Below are positions 23,011 through 38,229 of a stretch of DNA of 64,000 bases, in pieces. Made by a program: the position numbers and the translations under genes. The DNA is from Micropterus salmoides (lineage: Eukaryota > Chordata > Actinopteri > Centrarchiformes > Centrarchidae). Numbering within the stretch: the stretch's first letter is position 1; each line of letters opens with the position of its first letter. Below the pieces are notes generated by a model, which saw only the letters and a program-made list of their open reading frames with translations, was not told where the DNA came from and searched no databases. The DNA lies in NCBI RefSeq assembly GCF_014851395.1, contig NW_024040707.1:18904457-18968456 (forward strand). The letters run 5' to 3'.

Positions 23011-24496
23011 CTGGATAAAACAAGTGAATGTTTTATTATCTCACCATGTAGTATGAAAAGGCCTACAGCCTGCTGCATCCTGCAAACATTTACACAAACA
23101 TTTTTAGTGCTGAAAACACCCCCTCTGCATACCACACTAACTTCCTCTTGCCATAGAAAGAGTGAAAAGAGCATGTTCAGCTTACTGTAACACATCTCTT
23201 GAAACTGGTCACCCTGTGCTGAGCAGCAGGCAACTAGAAAACCAGTTGGCATGTGCTGCCTGCTGCACCGGCCACACTGCAGAATTGCATTAGGTGCAAA
23301 TATATCTCTATCAACATCTTTGCTGCCCTAAAAATAGGGTGAAGCACAAGGCTTCCAACCCTGTGAGGATGTTTGCTCCAAAGACTACAGGTGGTATGTC
23401 AATGACACTCATGTTCACTGCACTTGTAGTAAATTCTTTATCAAGAATAAAACAGCAAATCCAGCTGCTTTTTGCTTCATATTTCCAGATATCTCATTAA
23501 CTTGATGACTGAGAATCTTTATAAAAAGTATATTCCAGTTTAGACTAAGAACTGTATCTGACTGCAACTAGGCTTCATATAGGAGAAACATCAAAATAAG
23601 CAGTCGTCACAATCTGAGAAACCCATATTTATTAAGTTGTGCGACAGAAACTAACACGGCTATAAATATCTCGGCCTGTTCTCAGCGGACTATAGATGCA
23701 GTGGTGCAGAAGAGTGTATGAATGGAGAATCTCAATGCATGACATTAATTTGAACACGTGGTAATCTGACGGGCCTGTGAGGAATCAAAAATAAACTATT
23801 TAGCCACAGATTTTTTGCAAGATCTCACTTATCAGGCTGACATTTAGTGCTTATCAGAAAGGGGAAGAGTAGCATGTTTTCTTGCTGGATTATGACCATT
23901 TGTACACAACCGCCACACACATTCTCCCTTTCCCCCCTTGACTTCCCCTTTCTACAAAAGTCAAACATCACTCATCAGCACTCTCTATAGCATTTACCAA
24001 CTGGCCTACTAAAAATGAGCCTGCTGCACTACAGCAGACCCAAACCCTGCTGTAGAGTGTTTTTCCAGCCTGTGTCACCCTTTTCCATTAGCCCTTTCAT
24101 TCTTTCTCTATGTGATCAGCAGTGAATCACCCCCTCCTGTCGTCACAATATGCGGTAATATTTTATTAAAGCTAGTCTTAACCTTAATGCAATGGGGTTT
24201 TCAGTCGCTATTATGGTGATTCTGTGAGTCTCAATTTAGGTTTTCACAAGTACAGACACGTAGTGAGCTTATGAAACGTTAATGGCCTGAGGGCTACGTC
24301 TGTAGCCAACAATAACATAGCCTAACTGAAATAATCTAGCAGAGCAATCCTCTATAACAGCACTTACTTTGCAGTACAAGGATGTGTTTATTAGACCTAA
24401 ACTGGCAAAATATTCTGTTTTGGGGAGATATGTCAGTAAATAAAAATCAATAAAAGTTTAATGCATCCCCCTCCCAAAAAAATAAAACAGTCCTAC

Positions 24497-24720
24497 CTGA
24501 TGATGAGCAGCCTTGACTAGTCTCTTCTCCAGACTGAGGCAACTAAAAAATGCCAGTTAATAGTGCAGTAAGCCCTCAACTGTTTCACCTCCCCCTCACA
24601 TTGGACACGGATAGATGTGGGTGGAGTGGAACTCATCTGACTCTCTTTCTCTCACACACACACACACACTGCTCTTCTGCACTCTCTCTCTCACCCGTCA
24701 TCTCACTGACACATTCAGTT
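24497..24720 (-). other. arhgap4: Possible non-coding first exon and promoter of arhgap4
   Basis: A donor-like CATCAG|GTAGGA lies at 24497 on the minus strand. Above it is a CT/CA-rich stretch (about 24640-24692). Transcription would start somewhere in or above this block; no TATA box or CpG island decides it. Confidence 0.3.
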
Positions 24721-26006
24721 TGAGGCGTCAGTGTGGGATTGTGCAAGTGAAATGAGTGAAAACCTTTTCGAGTCCCTCTTTCATGCTTGCCTCTTGAACT
24801 CCACACAAGGCTTTCAGTCTAATCAAACACCAGCTGTTTTCACTGATTAGTCCCTCTGCACTGGTTATTGACAGGCTACTAAGTGAAATCAGCTGCTATA
24901 GTGAAAAACATAAAAAATAAACATTAAAAAACAACCCTGAATACTCTGGGGTATTCTTGGCACAAGTCTGTACTCCACAATCAGCTTCCATTCTGTATGA
25001 CCACCAAGAAAATGGTATTTGATTTCAGTGAAAGTCCCCAGTGACTTTCACTACATGTACTCCTGTAAAACTTTTGCTCCTATTAAATCGTAACTCACAT
25101 AACGGATGTCTGTAAATAACTTGTTTTGAACGGCTGCAGTGTTATGGTTTTCTCTCACCTCTAACTAGAAGTGTAAAATGGTACGAAGGTGTGAAACTGA
25201 GCTATTTTACAATTTGTCACAAACAGCAAAACGTTCTGAGAGACCAGTGTGCATAGTGTTTGTCGTTATCTGTCACATACTTCTCTGTCACTCCTGTTTC
25301 CTTCCTCTATCACAGTAGAATGATGATGCTTTATCAGCACAAAAAAACAGTCTTAACTGACATTTTTTGGCTAGCCTGACAAAAGATGCCGTTTGATAGA
25401 TGGTCAGATGTAAACAAGGAGGGTTTAAGGTCACACATTCATTGTAGTCTTTCCTCGACTCGACTTTTTGAGTATAATGCTTTTCAATTATCTTAAATTT
25501 CCTAAATGTAGCATTATTATGTCATACGTTTTTATTTGTAAAAAAAAAATGCAACAACCCTAGTGAAAACTGGAACAGTCTGTTGTATTCAGCTGGTTCA
25601 TTTGTGTCCAAGGGTCAGATTTGTTGCGGTGTAACAGTGTGCAATGTTGACTGCCTCAGTGATTTTTTTTATGCCGCCACTAGGGGTCACCAAAGTAGGA
25701 AATCCTACACAAACTGTAGGGTCTTTCCACCATCAATAGGAACCTTGATTATGGAACTGGTGTACCTCATATGATTGTGTCCAAGGGAAGTAACATCTGT
25801 GACTGTCTGTGTAGATGGTATTATTATACAGGCTTCACAATGAGTTTACAATTAAGCACTGCATTAACTAAATAAATATACACATTTAACTTACTACATA
25901 GTGGCCATGGAGAACTGTAATGTAGTCTACACTCAGAAATAGACTAATAAGCTGCTTTTGATCACCTAATGAAATAAGTGCAATACCAGAGGTATTATTT
26001 GAAAGA
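24721..26006. other. Intergenic DNA between arhgap4 and naa10
   Basis: AT-rich, with no coding exon, RNA gene or clear transposon recognised. Confidence 0.45.
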
Positions 26007-26012
26007 TTTATT
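26007..26012 (-). terminator. Candidate poly(A) signal for naa10
   Basis: AATAAA on the minus strand, about 360 bases past the naa10 stop codon. Confidence 0.4.
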
Positions 26013-26367
26013 TGCAGTAATTCTGTTAAATAATTAAGAGACCAGACTGAAACAACTTGAAAAGCAGGGGCTGCTTTCAATTCTGTAAATCTCACAGAAC
26101 TTTGGGCCACGTTTGGTAATGACAACAGCAATCCAATGAAAACAAGGAGACCAGTTATTCATTTTAGGTTCATTTAGATCACCCCGATCCATGTCATTAT
26201 CCAACACTTTTTGTTCATTGTTGCAGTGAAAAGCAAGATTTAAGATTTGAAATGAGGGAACGGCTTTCACGCACAGACAGTCACAGTTTGTAAAGCCAGA
26301 GATATTGTCAAATATTGATAAAAATAGGAAGGGAGGGATGAATTTAAAAATGTCTACGACTGCAGTG

Positions 26368-28525
<2,158 letters not shown>

Positions 28526-28703
28526 TTTGCTGGTTTGGCTTGTTATCCGGACTTTGGAGACAGAACTCAAATACACTACGCTGATCAATCAATTCATAAT
28601 AATTACACTATAAGGTTTAAACAGGTTGTCTCGCTAGCTAGCTAAGTCGACTTGCTAGCAAGGAAGGGAGGGGAGGAAGGAGCGTGCCACAATAACGACA
28701 AGC

Positions 28704-28712
28704 ATTTCCGGT
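28704..28712 (-). promoter_or_regulatory. ETS/GABPA-type site upstream of naa10
   Basis: The minus strand reads ACCGGAAAT, a strong ETS core, about 180 bases upstream of the naa10 ATG. This is typical of TATA-less housekeeping promoters. A partly palindromic GCTAGCTAGCTAAG / CTTGCTAGC stretch lies at 28633-28662. Confidence 0.45.
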
Positions 28713-29344
28713 CACTGTGTGCGCTGAGCCTTCACAGTAAAAGCCGGAGCCGTTGAATGAAGCACAAAAAAATTCCATAAATTACTTTATTCTGAAAAAT
28801 GCCCTCACGTCGATAAGAACTCAGATGTTATGTTGTTGACTATTGTCGCAAACTTTACACAACTATAGGAAGCATCATGCTGGGCAGTTCTAACAAGGCT
28901 GACTGACCCAGAGGCCCCCAAAACCCCAGGTCCATTGTTCAGATCTAGTTATAAGCCCTTAATTGATTATTCAATTTAGGCTATGTTGTGCTCATGATCT
29001 GCATTCCTAAATAGAAGTTGTAAAAAGCTGCATTTAATCAAAATGCCACAAACACATTTTAACAACAAACCTGCATGGGGCTATTGGCAGTGTTATTCTA
29101 GTATAAGAGCACTGGTTTCTGGGCATATAATGAAGTGCCATGTATAATCTGTTTTGTAGTCTGTACTTGATGGGAAGACAAAGGATACAATGCAGAGGAT
29201 GGGATTTGGGTCAAAAAGTTCATTTTTCCCCAGACCCCTGCACAAGTCAATCTATCCATAAAGTACTGCAGCTCCAAAATAATGCTGAATTGATATACTG
29301 ACTATACTGTTTGGTGTTATTTAGAAAATATTTTGGGGGGTAAA

Positions 29345-29690
29345 TCAAAGTTAAGTCTGAAGTCTAGTCACAAGTCCTTGGGAGAAAGTCCATGACTCTG
29401 AATGCTGACAATTTTCCTTACTTTCCTTACTTTTTTATATAGCTGAGACCAAGCACTTTCAGGCCCTAATGTTGAATATTCAAAATATGTGGTCATGCAA
29501 AGGTCTGCCTGTCCCTGTCTTACTTTTTTCCTATTGTTCTGAAATTTTGCAAGGTCAAAATGATCTATAATATTTTTGCTTTCAGGGCACGAGTCAAGTC
29601 AAGTCTTCAGAGAGTCAAATATCAAAGAAGTTAAGTGTCACAACAATGAACTCTAAGTGTTAAGGCTTAAAGTCTCAAATCTGGGATATC
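29345..29690. repeat. Degenerate AAGTC/AGTCT-word repeat block
   Basis: Scattered words such as AAGTCTGAAGTCTAGTC, CAAGTCCTTGG and GAGTCAAGTCAAGTC recur across about 350 bases. This fits a decayed dispersed fish repeat rich in AAGTC; its boundaries are approximate. Confidence 0.45.
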
Positions 29691-30158
29691 ACTTCATCTT
29701 TAGACCCTCGTGAGCTAGGTGTGCTAATGGAGGTTTTCCTCTGAGCCTGGAAAATACATAAATATAATTAAAAATTTTTACAATTCCCCTAAATGTCATA
29801 TACATAAAGTCGTTAAAAATATAAAAATATCGGCATATGGAAGGTTGGGCTTCAACACACATATGTTTAAATTATAACACAATGTACATTTTACACTTTT
29901 GTAACATTTCACAATCCCTGAAAAATGGTTTAAGAGGGCTCAGGGTGAAAGGTTGGTGTTATAGAGCTGTGTTGCCATGTCCCTGTTTATTTCTGTTCTT
30001 GTGTTTCCACTCACTCTTTGAATGTTTATTCAGTTGTTTCTCATTTTGGAAAAAATAAAGCCAAAATATATGTTACACAAGTATCCACTTGAAATGCAAA
30101 AGTCTGAGAAATGGAAGTTAAAAAGAGCTTTGTCATTATTAGTTTGCAAATGACAATA

Positions 30159-30228
30159 CTCTCTCTCTCTCTCTGTGACTCTCTCTCTCTCACACACACA
30201 CACACATACACTCGCGCGCGCACACACC
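30159..30228. repeat. Compound (CT)n-(CA)n-(CG)n microsatellite
   Basis: CT repeats, then CA repeats, then a CGCGCGCG core and a further CA run. The alternating purine-pyrimidine part could adopt Z-DNA. It lies about 560 bases upstream of the ceramide kinase ATG. Confidence 0.85.
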
Positions 30229-30792
30229 AAATAAGAATAAGGTATTTTCGTGTTCCACTTAAGAGTTATATTTGGTTTTCACAGGTGAGCTTGTTATTTT
30301 AATGTCTCGCTTTACCAGTTACTTACCCCCCCCTGCTGGTAGGCTATTATTTAAACTATGCATTTTGTACTTTACTGTGACATGGTCTAATCCATTTTCA
30401 ATCACCAAATGATTTGTGTTGCCATAGTAATTGGCTAAACTACAGGTAAACTACTGGCATCCAATCAGCAGTGCAACATGCAAATACAGCAGGTGACACC
30501 AGGGAGGGACTGTGGAGGAAACGGATATTTTTAGAATAAAACCCTGGGTGAGGCGATGTCTTCAACATTTCACATGAATAATGGCCTAAACGTGTCTCCA
30601 GGAAAGATCTTCAGGTTCATTCACAGGAAGATGAAAACGTTAACATGGGAGATAAGGACTGTGGTTGTTTGTTGACTGATGGCGAGATGGCTGCCATTTC
30701 TCAGAGGTGAATTAGGGGTGTAAAATGTGGTCATAAAAGTTTTTTCTGAGAAACGGGGAAAGAGCGACACTGTGACTGGAGCGCTTTTCCAG

Positions 30793-33700
30793 ATGGAGAC
30801 AGACCTGAAGCTGGAGTCAAGTTTGTGGGTCGGGAAAAAAAGATACCGGGCGGTCCTGACAGGCTGGCATTTCAACTGGACCGAGGTAGATAAGAAGAAT
30901 CGCGACAAGAAAACAGGTTGGTGACTCTTTACTGTGTGAAAATAAGCCGATCTCCGATAGAGAAATGGTTTTAGATCAGCACAATACATAATAGATGTAA
31001 TAATGCATGCACTAAGGAATAAGAAAATACTTTCTCAGTCATGTTAATGCTGAATAACACATTTTTTAAAACCACAACAAGTTTCTTATCTGACATGATA
31101 TTGCAGACAGGGCTACTGACAAACAAGACAGTAGCCTATTTATTCTTTAGAAGTAGCCTAGAAACACCATGAACAAAACAATAATTACATATAATTACTG
31201 AGAGGGAGGTTTTTAATTTGCTGTTTTAGTGTCACTCTATAGCTGTTTGCAGAAAGCATGTAGAACAAGTTCAACAGCACTAACATGAATCGCAACCTGC
31301 TGAGACAGTTGACTGAAAACACTGGCTCTAGAGAACTCACTGGTGATAGGTCAGGGGCTATTCTTTTTTTCTCAACACCAAACTGCCTCTGTCTCTCTGG
31401 CCACCCACCACCGAACAAACAACATAATGAACATAAATTTGAACACAATATACAGTATGTTGTCTTTGACATTTGCACCAAAAAGATATTGACCCAAAAG
31501 AAGACGCAATGATGTTTTACACAAGCTGTATAAATCACTCTTATAGTCAGTGACTGTAAAGCCTAAGCTCCAAAACTGTCAATAATAGACCTTTTGACTT
31601 ATCATTAACAGATGTAGGCTACTAGTGAGCCAGCATGCATAATAGGCCTCTTACACAGCAGACATTTTGACTTTTCATAGTAGGAAAAGCACATTGTTAC
31701 TAATGTCATCAACTAACCCATGACAAAGGGACAGTGGGCCAGTATTCACAGTACCAGGACCTGTAAAACTCAAGCAGCTAAATATAATTCAGTCATCATC
31801 AGTTATTAACACCTGTGCTTTATTTAGCATGACATGTCAAAAAGACCTGGCGTTGATGGGTTGCAACCAGTATTAATTCCATTAGGTACACCTGTGCACC
31901 AAATGCTACGAGAATGAAATGAAATAAAATATCTGCTGTGAGGAAGGTCAACGGGCTTTCTAGTGGTTCAAATATTATATTCATTGCATGCACAGAAGCT
32001 TGTCCACTGAAGTTTGCGCTGTGCGTGTTTGTCTGTGTAATTAAAGTTTCAGTACCTGTGGCAGAGGTGGTTGGAGTGGAGGAGGGCCGGGTGGAGATCC
32101 TGCCCCAGAAGTCAGTTGAAGACACAGATAAAGATTTCACAGGTAGGTTCTCTTGGGCCTTAAGTAAATAATACAAACACAGAAGCATTGCACATCCATT
32201 GTAACTGAACAATATTAGAATTTACATAGAAGTGCACGGCACATAATTCTTTACAGTGTAGCGAGTATATCTGCCTTTAAACCTCCACATTGCAACAGTC
32301 CATATTGTGGTTTTACATCATGGTTTTGTTTTTTTAATCTATCTATCCACTACCAGTTTTCTATGTAAAGCGCACCAGCAGTGGGGGCTCTTACGGGTTA
32401 CTATGGAGACTGGGCCGGACCCAGTTCAGCTGCCCCAGTCGGGTCCTCAGAGACCAGTGGACGAAACACCTAAGAACTGCTCTCAAAACTCACAGTAAGG
32501 AACTAGACATGGCGTTAATCTGATATTATAGCTATTAAGCATTTATTATTTTCAGATCCTTCAGGCTCTCAACAACCTGTAATATTCTGAAACTATCTTT
32601 CAGGTCCGTTGCGTCCGCACAGGCTGCTGGTGTTTATCAACCCATTTGGAGGGAAGAAGAAAGGAAGAAAGATCTACCATTCTCTGGTTGCCCCTCTGTT
32701 TGAGCTGGCTGGTATCAGCTCTCATGTGATAGGTGAGAAACAATAAAATTGAGTAATACTGCCTTTATCCGTTTTGAGAAAAGCTTAATTTGATGCTGAT
32801 GCAGAGGCTCCTTTAGGTGAAGAATTTTGTCTCATAGATGGCCTCAGACCAACCTACTTAATTTAAGACATAATGAATGAAAGTGATTTGCAGATGATAT
32901 GTAATGATAACATTTACTGTTTAGTGACTGCATGTGCAAACCAGGCCAGAGACCACCTCCTGAAGAAAGACCTGACAGGCTTTGACGGGTAAGAGCTATC
33001 AACACTGCATTGTTTGCACTGTGGTGTGACAGCATTGTAACAGCTAAGCAAAGGGAGGTGCTCCCCTAACAGAAACCCTTGTGTTTGTTTATAACAGTGT
33101 GGTGTGTGTGGGCGGGGATGGCATGTTCAGCGAAATACTTCACGGTTTGATTGGGCGGACACAACAAGAGGCAGGCCTTTGTGAGAACGATCCCGCTGTC
33201 ACGTTACAGCCTTGTCCCCTTCATATTGGCATCATCCCTGCAGGTAATTACACTGTTATTAAGTATGCATAAACGGATGGAGTTTCATAGCACCGGCACA
33301 TACATCACGTTGCCTTGCCTTGTCTTGTAGGTTCTACAGACTGTGTGTGTTACGCCACAGTAGGAGTGATTGACCCTGTTACTTCAGCTTTGCACATAAT
33401 CGTTGGTGAGGAAGGATTTTCACTCTTTGAAATCACCATCTTAAAATACCTGAAGAATTTCGTCAACTCTGAGCTCCATAGTTTAGCCTGTATGGCCCTT
33501 CTTATTTCCCACAATACATTGCAGGAGATTCTCAGCCTTTGGACGTGTGTTCAGTCCATCAAGCTTCTGCTCTGGTACGCTACTCTGTGTCTCTGTTGGG
33601 CTATGGCTTCTATGGGGACGTACTGGCTGAGAGTGAAAAACACCGCTGGATGGGACCTCTCCGATATGACTATTCAGGTGTGGACTAATGAGTCATTTAG

Positions 33701-36178
33701 AGAAGACAAATGACGGGTGCCGAATTAGATGGTGTGAGATAATCTGTGTTTATATTTATCTTAAAGTAAGAAACTGGTACTCATAACGTAACATAACAGG
33801 ATGAAAAAATATCATGTTATCGATTTGCTCTTTTTAAAAACATTTTATGTACAAAACCACACTTACGTGCATAATGCTCTTTATAAAAACGTTGTGCATG
33901 TATGTAGTGTTGTGTGTTTTCTGATAACCTAATTGCTTTCCTTTTCTCCAGGCACAATGGTGTACCTGAGCAACAGAAGCTATGCAGGCATAGTTCAGTA
34001 TCTACCAGCAGACCCAGTGCTCTCCAACCCTAGAGACAGAACGCGTTGCCTCTCAGGGTAAAACACCACTACTGACAAGAAATTACATAAAGAAGAGTGC
34101 AATTAATAATAAACACAAAACTGAAATTTCAAGAAAAAGAAAGATGATCACAGTGTGCACGCCAGATCATGGTCCCATAAAAATTCTCTACTTCTCTATT
34201 TTTATAATGTTATTTGTCACGTACCTAGTATTTTCTATTTGCAATTACTTTTTTCTGTACTTTACTGTGACACATGGATGATTGCATCATTTAGGATCAC
34301 TGTTTATTACTTCAGTTTCCAGCGTTGTCTGATTGTGACTCAGCTATGCGAGGTGAAACAAAACTCACATAAACAACACCGCAATAATGATGTTTTATGT
34401 AGCGTCTCTCCATGAGCCCCAGTTGTTTAAGGCCAATTGGACTCATCCTGGATAACAAGACTAATGACAATAAAACATGGGTACAAGTTGGCAGTGTTGG
34501 AAGAAGCCCACAGTAACGTCTGAACTTTTTTAAGTGATGAAAGCCAGTTACATTTTCTGGTAACTAGTCTTACGCCCTACTTTTCTGTGAGTCCGCCTCC
34601 TGATCTAAGCTAAGGACCCATTTAATGAGACAGAGAGAAAGTGTCCCCGGGAGTAGCATCATTATTATTCAAGCACTAGTGAAATGGTTCAAATTCACTG
34701 TTTGAGATCACTGTAACCGCTACCACCTGCAGCAGAGACTCAGGTGTTGGGTGCACCTTTAAGGAGGTAAGGAACCACGGCAAGAGGAACTTGATCTAGA
34801 TGAAAGTTGAGCCTTGGTCTCCTGTTAGAGCGTACAATGCCTGGGACGTTGTCTGAGGCAGCTGCCTCTGGCTGTCAGCAAATCGTTTATTATGCTCGTA
34901 TGAATGGGTGTCGAGGTCGAGGAGGTTGTTATTCCACAGACTTCCAACCGGAGTTTAATTATTTTGTGATGCTTGTGTGTGTGTGTGTGTGTGTGTTAAG
35001 GTGCAGTGTGTGCTCCAGAAGCACAGAAAGACTTTTCCCCAGCTCTTCAGATTCAGGCTCCCTGTACAGTTCCCACTTCAGCCAGTTCAGTAGTGACTCA
35101 GAAGGTAATAACATAGACTCACATGAAAGTCCTCTGTTTGGTTTTTTTTGTGTATTTTAGCCCATTTAACACAAATTATGAATACTTAAAGCAGCCTTTT
35201 GGGCTTAAAACTAAGCTAAGTCCAATTCCAACCCTTCGTCAGGTTGAGCAATGTGAATCTCTGTCTCTCCAGGTGAGTGGGTGACTGTGGAGGGCAGGTT
35301 CAGGTGTGTGTCTCTCACTTGTATGTCCAGCTCGTGTCCCAAGAGTCCTCTGGGCCTCTCTCCCTCTGCCCACCTGGCAGACGGAACAGGGGACCTCATC
35401 CTGGTATGGGACACAAACCCTCTTGGATTCCTCAAATTCCTCTACAGGCACACGAGCACACAGGACCAGGTATGTGCACTTTCACATTAAAACAAAGCCA
35501 GACTAACAAGTTTAACCACAGCTTGACCCAGTTTCTCTACCACACCTTTCTTAGTTTGACCTGCCATTTGTGGAGGTCCACCGTGTGAAGGCCGTCCGTT
35601 TCTCTATCCCCTCTGGCAAAGAGGAGGAAGGATATGAAGAGATTGGAGGGACGAGTGTTGGCCTAGATGACGAAGACTGTGTCGAGACTGTAAGCAGGAG
35701 TGGATCTCAACAGCACCTGGCACAGAGAGGCACAAGGCGAGAGATAACAAACGAGCAGAAAACCACCTCCTTCCTGTGTGGTCTGTGCTGCAGCAAAGCT
35801 CCTGCAGTGTCGGTGTGGAACTGTGACGGAGAGATTCTGACTTTAACCGAGGTCCTCTGCAGGTGAGAGAGTATAACCATCTATGTTGTGCTTTGTGTAT
35901 TCTCAGACGGCACTGTATTATTCTCCCACTGTTATCATATGTCAGGTTCAGATTTAATTGTAACACAGCTCCGTCACATAAAACAAACTAGTGTACAGGT
36001 GGCAATGGGTGAGTATTTCTCAGTGGCACAGTTTTTAACAGTGTTGGCTTCTTCTCATAGGATTCATGGCCAGTTGGTGCGTCTGTATGCCAGGGGCATC
36101 GAGGATGGTGCAGTCGTGCACAACAGTGATGATGCAAATGAGAGAGAGAGGACATCCTACACAAATAGTCGTCCCTAA
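30793..36178 (+). CDS. cerk: Ceramide kinase
   Basis: Lipid kinase phosphorylating ceramide to ceramide-1-phosphate at membranes. Thirteen coding exons: 30793-30916, 32053-32142, 32357-32494, 32604-32732, 32925-32988, 33098-33243, 33331-33405, 33525-33677, 33952-34057, 35001-35104, 35273-35469, 35555-35862 and 36061-36178. They close to 583 residues (human CERK about 537). A PH-like N-terminal part is followed by the diacylglycerol-kinase catalytic domain from LLVFINPFGGKKKGR, with the nucleotide-binding GGDG at about 187-190 (VCVGGDGMFSEILHGLIGRT) and STDCVCYATVG. The CERK signature CxxxCxxC is present at about 339-346 (CLSGCSVC), built across an exon junction. WNCDGE near the C-terminus also matches CERK. 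The strong match to CERK's HGLIGRT stretch argues against the relative CERKL. Human CERK lies on chromosome 22, not Xq28, so this may be a fish CERK paralogue. The first in-frame ATG is used, and the N-terminus is the least certain part. Confidence 0.9.
31595..31830. repeat. Dispersed repeat, copy 2
   Basis: Lies in the first ceramide kinase intron. It shares CACAGCAGACATTTTGAC and a following AGCAC..TTACTAATG pattern with the copy at about 14.9 kb. Confidence 0.4.
34975..34996. repeat. (GT)n tract at a ceramide kinase acceptor
   Basis: A UG repeat occupies the normal place of the pyrimidine tract, ending three bases before the acceptor AG at 34999-35000 (TGTGTTAAG|GTGC). Confidence 0.9.
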
Positions 36179-36337
36179 ATTGTGGATGACTAGAGAAAAG
36201 TGATGATCGGAATGTTTGTAAGACAAGGCAAATTTGCACATTTATGGAAAGAAAAGCTAGCCGGCCTTGCTGTCTGTCAGGGCCAAAAAGACCAATATTT
36301 CAGGCACTTTGACAAGTTTTCTCATTGCAATAATGAA

Positions 36338-36343
36338 AATAAA
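36338..36343 (+). terminator. Poly(A) signal of ceramide kinase gene
   Basis: AATAAA 160 bases past the stop codon, in the right strand and spacing. Confidence 0.55.
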
Positions 36344-38034
36344 ACTATTTAATACTAAAGGAGTATGTGTTTGTTGAATACTGCTCCTAAAAACAATATG
36401 AAAAACTTGTTCAATTATACACTTACCGTTAATGCATTCTTTTCTGCACAAACAACTTGTATACAGTGTTTGTATGTAGTTTTTGGTCTGCACATTTTTA
36501 TTTAATTTCACTTGAGCTCCCAGGGAATAAAATAATGGGGAATGTCAACAGAAGTGAAAAGAAAAAAGAATTGCATCTTAATGCAATAAAAATACACTCT
36601 TTACAAACAATCTGTGAACATTCTTCAAAAAACAAGGAGCTACCATCATTCAAAAGAGTAATTTATTGACCTTCGACAGTTTTCTTTGTTTTGCAGATAT
36701 TTACCTGGTGTATAAGTGAATTCATGACGTTGTACAACTAGCACTTAAAAAATGTGTCATTCTGCAGGGACAATGCTAGGTAGACCAGGGGACCGGTCAG
36801 AGGTAACTGCTCGGCTAAATTTATGAAAACAGGTTTTGCACAATCAGCATTTTCAGACAGAGCAGATAAATGGAACTCAATCACCCCTCCTCCCCCTCCC
36901 ATTTCAGAGAATGCATAAGCTTCACTATTTTAAACTATTATCCAAATCTTTGTATGGAACCAACTGTTTTCCAACATGGAGACAATGTAATGTATATTTT
37001 GCATGATGTTGTTTTATATGTGATGTACTGTGTGTACATTTTGCCAATTGTACTACTTTTAATTGGTGTATTATATTTTTTGTATTGCACTACATTGCTT
37101 TTTAACATCTTCCTGCCCAGGTGTAGATGAGCTAACTCTGGCTCAGTGGTTATGTTGTGCATGACCCCTGTTAAATAAACTAAACTATTCACACTAAAAG
37201 ACTGTGCTGACTTATTTTATGCTTTATTGTTGTCAACATTAGCTCAGAAGAGAAGCATTGTACCTCTAGAACTGAACAATACAGCTATTGTGAAGTTGCA
37301 ACAATTCTTTCTAGTGGGATATAAACTAATCTGGGTTATGAGATTATACCTTTAAAAAAAATCTTTTTAATGTCAATATAGCTTACTGTAACAAGATACT
37401 ATTATTGCATACAGTAAATGTTACAGAAGTTAATCAAATAACACGAAGGGGAATTTGTTTAAACAACTGTTCGTCTTCACTGCACTTCACACGGTCCTCC
37501 GAGTACTGGCAGGATCACCATATGGTCAGTTATTGGTGAGTGTGTGTATGTATGTGTGTGTGTTTGTAGGCCCCTTGCTAGGCCACACGCAAGGTAGAGA
37601 CAGACACAGGTAACGAGAAACAGTATCAGACTCAAACAAATTTAAGTAAATTGAGGTTGTAAGCTCATTCATTGTTTTAATTGTTGTTAATAATGTATTA
37701 ACAATTATTTCGTTTTTATTTGAATTTAGTTTAAAACACCTACCTGGAAATCACTCTTACCTGAAGCAGGATATTTTCTCCTTTGTGACTGACCACCTAC
37801 AAACCTCCTACAAACCAGACCAACAAGCCCTCCTAGTATAAAGATGATGTGGTGTTGTTGCTTTGTGTTAGCACGGTTTAGTGATGACTGTACACACAGG
37901 CCTGCTGATAAGAACAGGCTTTTCATTCAAACAACAGACTTTCTTGCTATGTAAGTCTCATATGTCTTAAAGCCATAGGTGTTAGGTGTGGCCATTGCTA
38001 CTTGAAAAGAAAAGGCCAGAAGAGTGAATCATGA
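36344..38034. other. Convergent intergenic region between ceramide kinase and g6pd
   Basis: AT-rich DNA where the two genes end tail to tail. It has several further AATAAA words on both strands and a short TG stretch near 37540-37565. No gene was recognised. Confidence 0.5.
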
Positions 38035-38040
38035 TTTATT
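38035..38040 (-). terminator. Candidate poly(A) signal for g6pd
   Basis: AATAAA on the minus strand about 190 bases past the stop. A nearer one at 38177-38182 would give a very short 3' UTR. Confidence 0.4.
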
Positions 38041-38229
38041 AGATTTCAAATTTGCAGGTGAACACTTAAATCAGGCAGATACAGTTGAGAAGAGTACACT
38101 TATATTTCCACATTCATTCTTGTATAATTAGGGATAAAAAGCAGTGGCATATACAGACAAAATTTATCACTGGTACTTTATTGTTTGTAAACTTGCCAAC
38201 AAAAGTGTATGAGTGAGTGACAGATGGCA

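Larger units (their letters stand above)
28713..30792. other. Head-to-head intergenic region between naa10 and ceramide kinase
   Basis: The two genes diverge here, so both promoters lie in this 2 kb. It contains an AAGTC-word repeat block (29345-29690) and a compound microsatellite (30159-30228). No coding exon was recognised. Confidence 0.5.

Noticed and set aside
33406..33713. Read-through frame after exon 33331-33405 of the ceramide kinase gene
   Set aside because: A good donor (GTTG|GTGAGG) and the acceptor at 33525 restore the CERK frame. The read-through reads unrelated residues and loses the conserved GYGFYGD.
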